A DNA stretch of 64,000 bases from Streptomyces sparsogenes (GCF_001704635.1 NZ_MAXF01000230.1:1-64000), one strand, 5' to 3'; shown: positions 41,341 to 50,504, counted from the first letter of the stretch. Notes: generated by a model not told the origin, from the letters alone. Translations and numbers: made by a program.

Positions 41341-41350
41341 TTGGGTCGTC

Positions 41351-42253
41351 GTGACTCTTGAAGATCTCCGTGTCTTCGCCGCGGTCTGTCGAGCCGGCTC
41401 GCTGAGCGCGGTGGCCCGCGACTTTTCCTGCACGCAGTCGGCGGTCAGCCAGCACGTGAAGCGGCTGGAGCGTGAGTTGGGCCTGAGCCTGCTGGAACGG
41501 CACACACGGGGCGTGGTGCCCACGCCGGCCGGGCACACGCTGAGCGCGGCGGTCACCGAGGGCCTGGGCGGCATCGACCACGCACTGCGCCGACTCGAAG
41601 AAGCCGCGCGCGCGGAAGGCGGATCGGTGCGTGTCACGACGGGGGCCACGACTGTCCGGCACTTCATGGCCGCGGCCGTCGTCGACTTCCGGCGGCGTTT
41701 TCCCCGGGCCAGCCTGGAGTTCCAGACCGAGACCTCCAGCCGCGGCTGCTTCGACGCGCTCGCAGCCGGCCGCGTCGACCTCGCCTGGATCACCCTGGGG
41801 CTCCCGGTCCGCGCCATCGAGCAACGTCCTGTCGTCGAAATCCCCTGGGCGCTCGCCGTTTCGGCGTCCGATCCGCTGGCGGCCAAGGCCCACGTTGAAC
41901 CGGCCGACCTGCAGGACGCCCGGCTCATCGGGCTCCCGCAGAACTCAACCTCCCGCCTGCAACTCGGCGCCTGGCTCGCCGAAGCCGGGATCCGGCCGGT
42001 GTTCGACACCAGCGTCACCGACTGGGACACCGCGATCCTGCTGGCCGAACTGGGACTGGGCCTGGCCGTCGTCCCGGCGCTGCCCGCCTGGAACGGCCCC
42101 GGGCACCCGGACCTGCGGCTGATCCCCGTCCCCGCGCTCCCCGCCCTCACCGCGGGCTGGGCGGTACGCCGCTGGGACGCCCTCTCCCCGCTGGCCCGCG
42201 CGTTCGCCGACACCGTCGCGCACCATTGCGGCAAGCAGACCGTCCGGGAATAG
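41351..42253 (+). CDS. LysR-family transcriptional regulator
   Basis: A 300-residue regulator. The N-terminal winged helix reads LEDLRVFAAVCRAGSLSAVARDFSCTQSAVSQHVKRLERELG, and the two-lobed effector domain follows from about residue 90. The GTG at 41351 starts the domain exactly. It is divergent from the reductase gene, with a 21-base palindrome immediately upstream, so it very likely controls that operon and itself. Downstream lies the left end of a defective IS3 element. Confidence 0.88.
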   Translation: MTLEDLRVFAAVCRAGSLSAVARDFSCTQSAVSQHVKRLERELGLSLLERHTRGVVPTPAGHTLSAAVTEGLGGIDHALRRLEEAARAEGGSVRVTTGATTVRHFMAAAVVDFRRRFPRASLEFQTETSSRGCFDALAAGRVDLAWITLGLPVRAIEQRPVVEIPWALAVSASDPLAAKAHVEPADLQDARLIGLPQNSTSRLQLGAWLAEAGIRPVFDTSVTDWDTAILLAELGLGLAVVPALPAWNGPGHPDLRLIPVPALPALTAGWAVRRWDALSPLARAFADTVAHHCGKQTVRE

Positions 42254-42332
42254 CCGCGGACCGCGACTGAAGCTTCCCCTTGATCGTGGACACCTGGAGA
42301 CTGGGACGAGGTTCCAGAGGAAGTAGTGCCAG

Positions 42333-42632
42333 GTGGGTAGTCGGTACTCGAAGCGGTATTCGGAGGAGTTCAAGCGGGACGCGATCGCGTTGGCCCGCTC
42401 CTCCAGCAAGACGATCACGGAGGTCGCGCGGGATCTGGGGGTGAGCCCGGAGAGCCTGCGCGGCTGGGTCAAGCGTGACCGGATCGACCGCGGCGAGGGC
42501 GGGCCAGGCGAGCTGACCACCGCCGAGCGTGAAGAGCTCACACGGCTGCGCCGGCAGAACGCCGAGCAGCAGAGGACGATCGAGATCCTGCAAAAAGCCG
42601 CGGCCTTCTTCGCCAAGGACAGCGACCGGTGA
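42333..42632 (+). CDS. IS3-family transposase OrfA
   Basis: A 99-residue protein of the usual OrfA size. SKRYSEEFKRDAIALARSSSKTITEVARDLGVSPESLRGWVKR is the helix-turn-helix; the C-terminal RRQNAEQQRTIEILQKAAAFFAK is the leucine-zipper-like region. The stop overlaps the start of orfB by 4 bases, where a -1 shift would fuse the two. It can bind the ends but cannot transpose alone. Confidence 0.85.
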   Translation: MGSRYSKRYSEEFKRDAIALARSSSKTITEVARDLGVSPESLRGWVKRDRIDRGEGGPGELTTAEREELTRLRRQNAEQQRTIEILQKAAAFFAKDSDR

Positions 42633-43095
42633 ACGAGGTCTACCGGTTCATCGCCGCGGAGAAGGCCGTCTATCCGGTGGCCCTGCTGTGCCGCGTCCTG
42701 GGCGTGGTCCGCTCCTCGTTCCACGCCTGGCTGGAGGCCGAGCAGGCCCGGTCCGCGGCGGCCTGCAACCCGGCTGCATCACACACAGCGACCGCGGAAG
42801 CGAATACACCTCAGCCGAATTCCGCGCCGAAATACACAGATCGGAGCTTCGGCAGAGCACCGGCAGGACCGGCTCGTGCTTCGATAACGCCGCAGCCGAG
42901 AGCTTCTGGGTGGTGCTCAAGGAAGAGATCGGCACCCGAATCTGGCCCGACCGGGCCACCGCCCGCGCCGAGGTCTTCGCGTCCATCGAGACCTTCTACA
43001 ACCGGCGCCGCCTGCGCAAGCACCCTGTCTTCGGGTATCTCACGCCCCAGGAAACACGCCAGCGGCTCCCGAACGACCAAACACTCGCAGCGTAA
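42629..43095 (+). pseudogene. IS3-family transposase OrfB, internal deletion
   Basis: The first 44 codons (EVYRFIAAEKAVYPVALLC, SSFHAWLEAE) belong to OrfB. Then about 100 codons with the first two catalytic Asp are gone; the sequence resumes in another frame at ITHSDRGSEYTSAEF and continues through GRTGSCFDNAAAESFWVVLKEE (last Asp/Glu region) to RQRLPNDQTLAA. The element cannot make a working transposase. Confidence 0.8.
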
Positions 43096-43260
43096 GAGAA
43101 GAGTGTCCAAGATCACGGGGAAACTTCACTCTGGCCCATTCCCCGTGGTGCGGCGCAGGAGCACCCATGCACGGTTCCGGCAAAGGCGCCTGACCTGCGC
43201 CGCATCTGGGCTGCCGCTGCCGAACGACCACCATGCGAGAGCCGGGGCGCCTGCGTGGGG

Positions 43261-43974
43261 TCAGCCCAGCCAGTTGGGTGCGTTCCGTGTGCCGATGCTG
43301 TCGCCTCCGTCGACCGGGATGCTCTGTCCATTCACCCACGCCGCCTCGTCACCGAGCAGCCATGCGATCACGGGGACGATGTCAGCGGCCTGCGCGACGC
43401 GGCCCTGTGGGCTGGCGGCTGCCATCTGCTCGATGTACGCGGGGGGTACCGGGCTGAGCTCGGATCCGACGTCGACGAAGCCGGGCGCGACAGCGTTGCA
43501 GCGCAAGCCGAGGGCGGCGGTTTCCAGTGCGAGCCCCCGCACGACGGCTTCGAGGGCCGCTTTGGACGCGGCGTATGCGGTTGTGCCGGGCCGGGCCCGG
43601 CGGGCCGCGCCGCTGGAGACGAAGACCATGGAGCCGCTCCTGCGGTGGGAGCCGCACAGGCGTGCGTATTCGGCTCCCGAGATCAGGGCTGAGCGGGTGT
43701 TGACGTTCATCACCCGGTCGAAGATCTCTTCGGTGGTGTCGACCACGCGGTGAGCGGGGTAGAGGCCGGCGCAGTGCACCAGCGCGTCAAAACCGGCGTT
43801 GGCCTCCCACGAGTCTTTGATGAACGATGCCACGACGCCGGGTTTCGACAGATCCAGTTCGGCGACATCCGTCGCTATCACTGCCCAGCCGTCTTCACGC
43901 AGGCGGGCGTGGACGGCTCGGCCGAGTCCGCCCCCTGCGCCGAGGAGCAGAGCGGTTTTGGAGGAAGGGGCCAT
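43261..43974 (-). CDS. Short-chain dehydrogenase/reductase
   Basis: A 237-residue SDR. LLLGAGGGLGRAVHARLREDG is the cofactor loop, VHCAGLYP replaces the usual NNAG, SMVFVSSGAA holds the Ser and AYAASKAAL the catalytic Tyr-x-x-x-Lys. The end INGQSIPVDGG-like motif (VNGQSIPVDGGDS) is present. The ATG overlaps the deacetylase stop by one base. It is the last gene of the five-gene hydrolase operon; the substrate is not evident. Confidence 0.88.
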   Translation of the reverse strand: MAPSSKTALLLGAGGGLGRAVHARLREDGWAVIATDVAELDLSKPGVVASFIKDSWEANAGFDALVHCAGLYPAHRVVDTTEEIFDRVMNVNTRSALISGAEYARLCGSHRRSGSMVFVSSGAARRARPGTTAYAASKAALEAVVRGLALETAALGLRCNAVAPGFVDVGSELSPVPPAYIEQMAAASPQGRVAQAADIVPVIAWLLGDEAAWVNGQSIPVDGGDSIGTRNAPNWLG

Positions 43975-44816
43975 CAGAGGGAAGCCTCCAGATGGTCGCG
44001 GTAGCGGCGGCTCGTGTCGTTGCAGGGGGCGAAGGCCACACCGAGGTCGAGGCACCCGACGATGAACTCTTCCAGGGCGAGCATGCGGTCGCCGCGTCCG
44101 ATGACCTGTGGGTGCAGGGTGACGGTGAGGACCCCGTCCTCGGTGTGGCGGACCATGTACCGGACGTCGCCGAGGAAGCGGCGGAACATGGCGTGCGGGT
44201 CCTGCAGTCCGGGCATCACACCGGCGGGGGTGCGGACGAACTCCAGGTGGGGGTAGTCGTCCAGGGTCCAGGAGACGGGAAGTTCGACGACGCGGCTGAT
44301 CCGGCCGAACTCGAAGGGACCGTCGGGGTGGTGCTGGTCGCCGGTTCGGGCCAGGTAGGGCTTGTGGTCGGTGCCCATGAGGGAGGAGTCGTAGTCGACT
44401 CCGATCTCTTCCAGCAGTTCCACCGTGTGGGGGGTGAAGTCGAAGCTGGGGGTGCGGTGGCCGGCCGGTGGGGTGCCGGTCAGGTCCTTGATGAGGCTGG
44501 AGGCTCGTTTCAGTACCGCGAGTTCGGCCTCACGGTCGAGAGTGGACACGGGCTCATGGAGGTAGCCGTGCAGGGCTATCTCGTGGCCGGCGTCGTGGAC
44601 GGCTTCGGATTGCTCGGGGTAGGTCTCCAGGGTGTGTCCGGGAATGAAGAACGTCGATGTGATGCCGTAGGTGTCCAGCAGGCGCAGGATCCGCGGTATG
44701 GCGTAGGCGCCGAATTCGCCCCGGGAGACGGGGCCGGGGCTGGTCATGTCACGCGCGGCCCACAGGGAGATCGCGTCGAAGTCGAAGGTCAGACAGACGG
44801 TTCCTCGTTCGGTCAC
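43974..44816 (-). CDS. Polysaccharide deacetylase-family hydrolase
   Basis: A 280-residue NodB-type metal hydrolase. VCLTFDFDAISLW holds the first Asp pair, HEIALHGYLHEPVSTL the His-x3-His-like metal site, and TGTPPAGHRTPSFDFTPHTVELLEEIGVDYDSSLMG the substrate groove. The long spacing and lack of a signal peptide resemble the PuuE/allantoinase-like subgroup that acts on small amides rather than polymers. The GTG at 44816 follows GAGGA and starts two bases after the upstream gene stops. With the neighbouring C45 enzyme, amide hydrolysis of a small molecule is plausible but unproven. Confidence 0.82.
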   Translation of the reverse strand: MTERGTVCLTFDFDAISLWAARDMTSPGPVSRGEFGAYAIPRILRLLDTYGITSTFFIPGHTLETYPEQSEAVHDAGHEIALHGYLHEPVSTLDREAELAVLKRASSLIKDLTGTPPAGHRTPSFDFTPHTVELLEEIGVDYDSSLMGTDHKPYLARTGDQHHPDGPFEFGRISRVVELPVSWTLDDYPHLEFVRTPAGVMPGLQDPHAMFRRFLGDVRYMVRHTEDGVLTVTLHPQVIGRGDRMLALEEFIVGCLDLGVAFAPCNDTSRRYRDHLEASL

Positions 44817-44818
44817 TG

Positions 44819-45976
44819 TCAGTCCTCGGGAGCGAAGTCGTGGGCGGCGGCGGCCGCCGGGGAGCCGAACGGGGCGTCCAGCTCCCAGCGCGTGTAAGGG
44901 TGCTTGCTCGGTGGGCCCGGTGCGATCCACAGGGTTCGCGCGGTGAGGTCCATGACGATCGAGTAGACGGTGGACACCTGGTCCGCGGTGGGGGCCTGGG
45001 GGTCGGGGTATCGGCAGATGCCGTCCGGGTAGGACCACTCGTCGCGCAGGACCCGCACGACGTCCGTGGTCGACACGTTGTGCTGTGCGATCGCAGGGGC
45101 GAGGAGGTGGCGTACGCGGGTGGGACGAAGCTGGGTGAGTGCGCTCGTTGCGGCTTTGAGGTCGGTGAGCGGGAGGTCGGCCAGGAAGTGGTTGGCGTGG
45201 GCCAGGAGACCGCTGTCGGGCAACAGGGTGCCGAAGACGTCCGGGGCCAGCTCGAAGTCGATTGCCTCGCCACCGGAGGCGTCGGCGATGAGGACGTTTC
45301 CCGAGGAGATGCGGCGTACGGGGAGAAGCCGCTGGTGGGCCTTGGCCATGGTCGTGGACTGAAGTGCGCCGCGCAACAGAAAGTGGTAGGGAACTCCTTC
45401 GCCGCCGGCGTCGCGATCGGAGACGAGGAGGTTGGCGCAGACGCCGAGTCCGGCGGAGTTGAGGCCGCTTTTGGCGAGCATGCCGGCCTCGGTCAGTGAC
45501 AGGACGGTGAAGCCGGACGGGTCGCGCGTTGCGAGGAGGAAGGTGACCTCGGCCTGTTCGGGATGCCAGTCCCAGTTCTGTGCGAGGAGGGTGTGGCCGT
45601 TGTCGGTGTGGCTGGGCAGCACAGCCAGGGAGGTACAGCCTTCGTCGCGGTAGCCCGTGCCGTAGAGGAGTTCCGTGCGTGCGTTCAGGGCCACGATCCT
45701 GGACAGGGGCTGTCCGGATCCGGCCGCCATCCCGTCGAGCATGGCGGCGATGTCGGGGTCGTACTGCTGGGCCAGGTCGTAGTACGTCAGGCCCCAGCGG
45801 TCGATCGTCTCGTCGTCCAGACGGGCTTGGCTGCGGAACCGTTCGCTGTAGGTCTCGACGCTCCGGGCGATCATGTCGGCTGTGCGGACGCCGATCTGCT
45901 CACCCATGGAGCGGTAGTCTCCTTCGACGGCGATCAGCGGTGGAACGGGGTTCATGCGGGTGGGGCTCCAGTTCAT
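44819..45976 (-). CDS. C45-family peptidase/acyltransferase (AAT-like Ntn hydrolase)
   Basis: A 385-residue member of the acyl-CoA:6-aminopenicillanate acyltransferase-like group. The nucleophile is Cys114 in DEGCTSLAVLPS, exposed by self-cleavage of the Gly-Cys bond in this family; NTGHTLLAQNWDW-like sequence (DNGHTLLAQNWDWHPEQ) and SLTEAGMLAKSGLNSAGLGVCAN follow as expected. It hydrolyses or transfers acyl groups on amides. The ATG at 45976 overlaps the transporter stop (ATGA); an in-frame ATG 7 codons later is an alternative. The operon context (transporter, two SDRs, deacetylase) suggests degradation or modification of an imported amide. Confidence 0.82.
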   Translation of the reverse strand: MNWSPTRMNPVPPLIAVEGDYRSMGEQIGVRTADMIARSVETYSERFRSQARLDDETIDRWGLTYYDLAQQYDPDIAAMLDGMAAGSGQPLSRIVALNARTELLYGTGYRDEGCTSLAVLPSHTDNGHTLLAQNWDWHPEQAEVTFLLATRDPSGFTVLSLTEAGMLAKSGLNSAGLGVCANLLVSDRDAGGEGVPYHFLLRGALQSTTMAKAHQRLLPVRRISSGNVLIADASGGEAIDFELAPDVFGTLLPDSGLLAHANHFLADLPLTDLKAATSALTQLRPTRVRHLLAPAIAQHNVSTTDVVRVLRDEWSYPDGICRYPDPQAPTADQVSTVYSIVMDLTARTLWIAPGPPSKHPYTRWELDAPFGSPAAAAAHDFAPED

Positions 45977-47277
45977 CGCAGGGGAGAGCGGTAGGACTCG
46001 GGCATGACGTACACCGTCACGAGGGTCACCAGGGCGGCAGTGGTCGGCAGGATGGCGACGGCCAGGGGCGTGCCGGTGGCGGCGACGATGCCGGAGGCGA
46101 GGAAGGCGGCGGTTCCTCCGAATGCCATGACGGCGAAGTTGTAGCCGATGCCCAGTGCCGAGTAGCGCACCGAGGTCGGGAAGAGCTCGGCCAGGGCGGC
46201 AGGACCGGGTCCGGAGATGCAACCAAGGCACAGGGCGATGATGATCTGCCCGGTGTAGACGGCGGCGGTGGACCCGGTGTCGAGCAGGGCCATGATGGGG
46301 AAAGAGAGCAGGACGAATCCCGCGGCGCCGGTGAGCATCAGCTTCTTGCGTCCGATGCGGTCGGACCACAAGCCGAAGACGACGATCGACGTGGTGAGGA
46401 CGGACAGGCCCACGAGAGTGGAGGCGTTCACCACGCCCTCTGCCACCTCTGCCTCGGTGCGCAGGTAGGTGGGCAGGTAGGTGAGGAAGAAGAAGTACGC
46501 GACGGTCCAGCCGACGGTGAAGCAGAATCCGCGCAGCATCGCCGCCTTCTGGTGAGCGAAGGCGGTTCTCAGAGGGCTGGTCCGTGGGGCGGTTCCGGAC
46601 TCCTGTTCGGCGAAGGCCGGTGTCTCTTCCAGTCCGAAGCGCAGGAACGCTGCGACGATCGCGGTGACCGCGCCGAGAAGGAAGGGGACACGCCAGCCGA
46701 AGGAAAGCATCGCGTCGCCGGGGAAGACGGCGGTGTTGATGGCGATCACAGCGGCTGCGAGGAGAAATCCTGCCGCCGTGCTGACCTGGTTGAAGCTTCC
46801 GAACAGGCCACGTTTGCCTTCGGGGGCGAACTCCACCAGCATCGCGGCTGATCCGGCCCATTCTCCGGCCACGGCGAATCCCTGGATCAGGCGCAGCACG
46901 ACGAGGAGGGTCGGCGCGAGCATGCCTGCGGTGTCATTGGTTGGCAGACAGCCGATGAGGGCGGTGGCCAGGCCCATGAGGACGACGCTGATGAACAGGG
47001 CGGGGCGGCGTCCGTACCGGTCGCCGATGTGTCCGAACACCACGGTACCGATCGGGCGGGCGAAGAAGCCCACGGCGAAGACGGCGAAGGTGGACAGGGC
47101 CCCGGACGTGGGGCTGTCGCTGGGGAAGAACAGGGTGGCGAGGGTAGTGGCCGAGTAGGCGTAGATGAGGTTGTCGTACTGCTCCAGCAGATTGCCGACA
47201 CTCGTAGCCGCCAGTGCAAGGCGGCGCTGGCGCAGCATCTGGAGCGGGGGATGCGGCTGGGAGGAAACCGAAGACAT
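45973..47277 (-). CDS. MFS transporter, MHS family
   Basis: A 434-residue twelve-helix carrier, similar in type to the one at 26102 but clearly a different member. LAATSVGNLLEQYDNLIYAYSA replaces the usual EWYDF, an unusual change at a conserved position. GHIGDRYGRRPALFISVV and GLWSDRIGRKKLMLTG are the two conserved loops. It is probably the uptake system for the substrate of the C45 enzyme, whose start codon overlaps its stop. Confidence 0.85.
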   Translation of the reverse strand: MSSVSSQPHPPLQMLRQRRLALAATSVGNLLEQYDNLIYAYSATTLATLFFPSDSPTSGALSTFAVFAVGFFARPIGTVVFGHIGDRYGRRPALFISVVLMGLATALIGCLPTNDTAGMLAPTLLVVLRLIQGFAVAGEWAGSAAMLVEFAPEGKRGLFGSFNQVSTAAGFLLAAAVIAINTAVFPGDAMLSFGWRVPFLLGAVTAIVAAFLRFGLEETPAFAEQESGTAPRTSPLRTAFAHQKAAMLRGFCFTVGWTVAYFFFLTYLPTYLRTEAEVAEGVVNASTLVGLSVLTTSIVVFGLWSDRIGRKKLMLTGAAGFVLLSFPIMALLDTGSTAAVYTGQIIIALCLGCISGPGPAALAELFPTSVRYSALGIGYNFAVMAFGGTAAFLASGIVAATGTPLAVAILPTTAALVTLVTVYVMPESYRSPLR

Positions 47278-47322
47278 TGTGTCTCCTGGAAGAAGCGGGA
47301 CGGGAGAGAGGGGAAACGGAGG

Positions 47323-48045
47323 TCAGGAGGCTGCGAGGTAGCCGCCGTCGACGGGGATCAAGGCTCCGGTGACGAATGAGGAGGCCGGGCTCGCAAGGAG
47401 TTCCACGACCGGGCCCAGCTCCGACAGCTCGCCCGGGCGGCGCAGAGGGGCGCCGTCGACGCGACGGGTCAGCTCGGCGGCCGGCAGGTCGGCCAGCATG
47501 GCCGTCCTGAACACTCCCGGCAGGACCGCGTTGACGCGGATACCGCGGGGCGCCAGTTCCACAGCGGCTACGCGGGTGATCTGGTGCACGGCGGCCTTGC
47601 TGGCCTGGTAGGCGACGGACGAGGGACTGACCTGCGAAGGCGGTGCTGTGGTCGTGCCGTAGATGGAACCGATGTTCACCACGCATCCCTGGACCTTCGC
47701 CAAGTCTTCGGCGAACGTCTTGATTCCCCTCCACACGCCCCAGACGTTGACCCGGAGGATGCGGTCGAAGTCCTCGTCCCCGGTCGTCAGCACATCCGCT
47801 CGGCTGCTGGTGCCGGCGTTGTTGATGAGGACGTCCAGCCGCCCGAATCGCTCACGCAGCGTCTGCGCGCACTGCTCCCAGGAGGCAGCGCTGGTCACGT
47901 CGAGCGCGATCGTGTCCAGACTCCGCTCTCCGTGGAACGACAGATCGGCTCGCACAACCTGCGCCCCGGTTGCCGTCAGGTGATCGGCCACGGCGGCGCC
48001 GAGACCTCGCGCCGCTCCGGTGATCAGTACGACCTTGTTGTCCAT
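47323..48045 (-). CDS. Short-chain dehydrogenase/reductase
   Basis: A 240-residue classical SDR with every motif: VVLITGAARGLGAAVADHL, DVLINNAG, VVNIGSIYG and AYQASKAAV, then PRGIRVNAVLPGVFRTAM. The ATG at 48043-48045 is chosen; a GTG two codons upstream is possible. It is the first gene of the operon, divergent from the LuxR-binding-protein fusion, with the palindrome at 48131-48148 in the 276-base gap. Confidence 0.88.
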   Translation of the reverse strand: MDNKVVLITGAARGLGAAVADHLTATGAQVVRADLSFHGERSLDTIALDVTSAASWEQCAQTLRERFGRLDVLINNAGTSSRADVLTTGDEDFDRILRVNVWGVWRGIKTFAEDLAKVQGCVVNIGSIYGTTTAPPSQVSPSSVAYQASKAAVHQITRVAAVELAPRGIRVNAVLPGVFRTAMLADLPAAELTRRVDGAPLRRPGELSELGPVVELLASPASSFVTGALIPVDGGYLAAS

Positions 48046-48130
48046 GCTCACGGCCGGTCCTCCCATCGGGCCCAAGCAGCGCACCTGCGCGCTGGTCCGG
48101 ATCACCCTAGGAACGGCAGGTCAGCGCGGC

Positions 48131-48148
48131 ATCGGGCATTCACCCGAT
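48131..48148. promoter_or_regulatory. Palindrome ATCGGG-N6-CCCGAT
   Basis: Perfect 6-base arms in the divergent promoter between the SDR operon and the regulator gene; a candidate binding site for that regulator. Confidence 0.45.
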
Positions 48149-48321
48149 ACCGTCCGGCCACGGAGGGTCGTCAGAGAGCGGTGTCATCGTCGCTTCCAGT
48201 TCTCCCCGGCATTCCTTGAGCGTCGTGCAAGATTCGTCCTAAAATCACCGGACCTCGTTGTCGCCGTACCGGGGTGCACGGCACGCCGGCCAGCGACCGG
48301 TGCCGCAGAACCGGAGTACTC

Positions 48322-50013
48322 ATGAGCAAGACAAACGGCTCCGGCCAGTCCCCCGCCCCTCGCCCGTCGACGCCTAAGTTCCTCGAGGTGTCCTCGGCCG
48401 GGCGCCGCTATGTGTCGGACCGCCGGTTCTTCGCGGAGAGGCCGTATCTGGAAGACCTCGCCCGGCGTGCGCTGGCCCGCGCGTCCGATGCCTCGCTGTC
48501 CTTTCTCGACAGCCACGGCGGCTCACTGATGCGGGTCACGCTGGAGGCCACCAGCACGCTGCCCCGCACTGTCCGCCTTGAGACGGGCGCCTGCCAGGCT
48601 CCGTACGGCCTGACAACCCGGGAGCTGCAGGTGGCGACGTGTATGGCGGGCGGGCTGACCACCCCCGAGATCGCCGCGGCACTGGGATGCACCCGGCGCA
48701 CCGCCTCCACGCACGCGGAGCATGTCCTGACCAAGTGCGGCCTGCGCTCCCGGGCTGCGGTCGCCACTTTGATCACCGCACTTCAGGCGCACACGCTGCC
48801 AGTCCCCGCCGAGGCTCTGGTCCTTCCGCCAGCCCTCGCGGAAGTGCTGTCGTCGACTCCACGCCCGCCTTCGCCTCCGCCTCCGCAGCCGCATCCGATC
48901 ACCGTCGGGCTGATCTATCCGGACGGCCCGACGGCCTCCGGCGTTGATCACCTGCACATGCGGCAGGGAGCCCTGCTCGCCCTGGACGAACTGGAACAGC
49001 GCGGCGGGCCGGCTGGACGGCGCGTGCGGTTCGCTCTCCGGCAGGCCACTCCGGACGCTCTTCCGGCGGCCCTCGAGGAGATGATCGTTTCCGGGGCTCA
49101 CGCCGTGCTGCTCGGCAACCAGCCGGCCCAGGCCGCCCGGGAAGCACTCGCCCTGGCTGCCGATGCCGGCACCCCGATCATGCATTCGATGATCGCGCCC
49201 TCCCTCACCGATGCCGTGTTCCACAATCCACGAACCCTGGGTCACGTCTTTCAGGCCACCGCAGACGAGTCCTCCTACCTGCGGGGTTTCCTGCGTACCC
49301 TCGGCCTGCTGAAGACGAGCGGGAGCTGGCGGCCCAGAGGGCGGCGGCTGGCACTTCTCCTGCGGCGCAGCACCATCACGGAAGTCCTCAGCGAGGACCT
49401 TCGCGATGCGGTGTCAGCGGCCGGCTGGGATCTCGCTGTGGCGGAGAGCGTCGATGAGCAACACACGTCGTGGGAACAGATCGCCGAACGGCTGGAAGAG
49501 GCAGATCCTGACGCCGTGTTCCTGTCCGTGATGCCGGAACCGGTCCTGCGGCGGTTTCTGGAGGCGACGACGGAGCTGCGGAGCCGAAGCCTCGTACACA
49601 CCGCCTGGGCCCCCACGACTCCCGGTTTCACCGAGCGGCTCGGGCCGCTCGCGGAAGGACTGATGTGGTCGACGGTCGTCGGCGTACGCGAGTCCTCGGT
49701 CTCCGACGTCTTCGCCCAGCGCTACCACGCCGCCTACGGGGTCCCGCCCGGGCTGGGCGCCGCAGCAGTCCACTACGACCTCGTCCACGTCCTGGCCGCG
49801 GCGTGGGCCGCAGTCGACCGACCGTGGAACCATCTGGGTGTCCAGCGCTATCTGCGCTCCACACCCCATCACGGGGTCGCCGGGACGTACTCCTTCTCCG
49901 GCCGGGGCCAACGGGGCCTGGCCTACCCGGATGACGATGCTACGGACCCAGCGCTGGCCCACCCACACCTGACCTACCGGATCCGACACGGCAGACACCG
50001 ACTGCTCACCTGA
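48322..50013 (+). CDS. LuxR-type HTH fused to a type I periplasmic-binding-protein domain
   Basis: A 563-residue protein with an unusual layout. Residues 95-152 are a LuxR-type helix-turn-helix (YGLTTRELQVATCMAGGLTTPEIAAALGC). A Pro-rich linker (178-192) leads to a domain of about 370 residues that looks like an amino-acid/amide ABC binding protein: ITVGLIYPDGPTASGVDHLHMRQGALLALDELEQRGG, then VVGVRESSVSDVFAQRYHAAYG. There is no signal peptide or membrane segment, so the binding domain is cytoplasmic and serves as a ligand sensor. LuxR HTH domains are normally C-terminal; here it precedes the sensor. It faces the SDR/MFS/C45/deacetylase operon and likely controls it in response to the amide substrate. 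Confidence 0.8.
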   Translation: MSKTNGSGQSPAPRPSTPKFLEVSSAGRRYVSDRRFFAERPYLEDLARRALARASDASLSFLDSHGGSLMRVTLEATSTLPRTVRLETGACQAPYGLTTRELQVATCMAGGLTTPEIAAALGCTRRTASTHAEHVLTKCGLRSRAAVATLITALQAHTLPVPAEALVLPPALAEVLSSTPRPPSPPPPQPHPITVGLIYPDGPTASGVDHLHMRQGALLALDELEQRGGPAGRRVRFALRQATPDALPAALEEMIVSGAHAVLLGNQPAQAAREALALAADAGTPIMHSMIAPSLTDAVFHNPRTLGHVFQATADESSYLRGFLRTLGLLKTSGSWRPRGRRLALLLRRSTITEVLSEDLRDAVSAAGWDLAVAESVDEQHTSWEQIAERLEEADPDAVFLSVMPEPVLRRFLEATTELRSRSLVHTAWAPTTPGFTERLGPLAEGLMWSTVVGVRESSVSDVFAQRYHAAYGVPPGLGAAAVHYDLVHVLAAAWAAVDRPWNHLGVQRYLRSTPHHGVAGTYSFSGRGQRGLAYPDDDATDPALAHPHLTYRIRHGRHRLLT

Positions 50014-50075
50014 AGAAGCCGGTGCCGTATCAGCCGCCGGGCTCCCGCACGGTGTGAGGGAACCCGGCGGCCGCG

Positions 50076-50504
50076 GTGTGGCCGCTTCATCCGCCTCCTC
50101 GCCCCATTGGCACCAAGTGGCTGCGTGAGTTCCCGGCCAGCGGGGCGCCGGCGCCGAGCTCGTGGGAAAAGTACGCGCGAGCGGTCAAGGAGTGGATGAC
50201 CCTCACCCGCGAAGCGCGCGTCGACCGCACCGCCTTCTATGGCAGCCGTCCCTACTCCCAGCTCCGTGCCGAGTTCGAGCGTCGCCGCCAGGCCCTGCAG
50301 CAGGCCGGAGACATCCCCGACCTCTGTGAAGCCCAGATTGTCCGGCTCAAGGTGGAGAGCACCAAGCTCAGGGAACGGCTGACCCGATCCGGGCAGACGA
50401 TCAACGAGCTTATGGCTTCCGCGCCCAGGCTCCGGCACGGCTCGTCGCCCAGTACGAAGAGACCGTCCGGCTCCGTGCAGCCGCCCTCGGCACAAGCCGC
50501 GTGA
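50076..50504 (+). pseudogene. Integrase / TnpC-like remnants joined
   Basis: The first part (GTKWLREFPASGAPAPSSWEKYARAVKEWM) resembles the N-terminal core-binding region of a tyrosine recombinase. The second (QIVRLKVESTKLRERLTRSGQTINEL) resembles the coiled-coil end of a Tn554 TnpC-like accessory protein; its continuation (LVAQYEETVRLRAAALGTSRVSRLPP) lies in a shifted frame. Neither protein is complete, so this is a deletion joint of a site-specific transposon. Confidence 0.55.

Larger units (their letters stand above)
42268..43128 (+). mobile_element. IS3-family element, internally deleted
   Basis: Imperfect inverted repeats at the ends: TGAAG, TTCCCC, TGATC and TGGACAC appear in order at the left (42268-42293) and in complement at the right (43103-43128). 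Total length about 860 bases, against about 1.2-1.3 kb for an intact relative. It contains an intact orfA and a deleted orfB. Confidence 0.75.

Noticed and set aside
48131..48148. Seventh copy of the ATCG-N5-CGAT operator
   Set aside because: The arms are ATCGGG/CCCGAT with a 6-base spacer and do not fit the spacing; listed as a separate candidate site.
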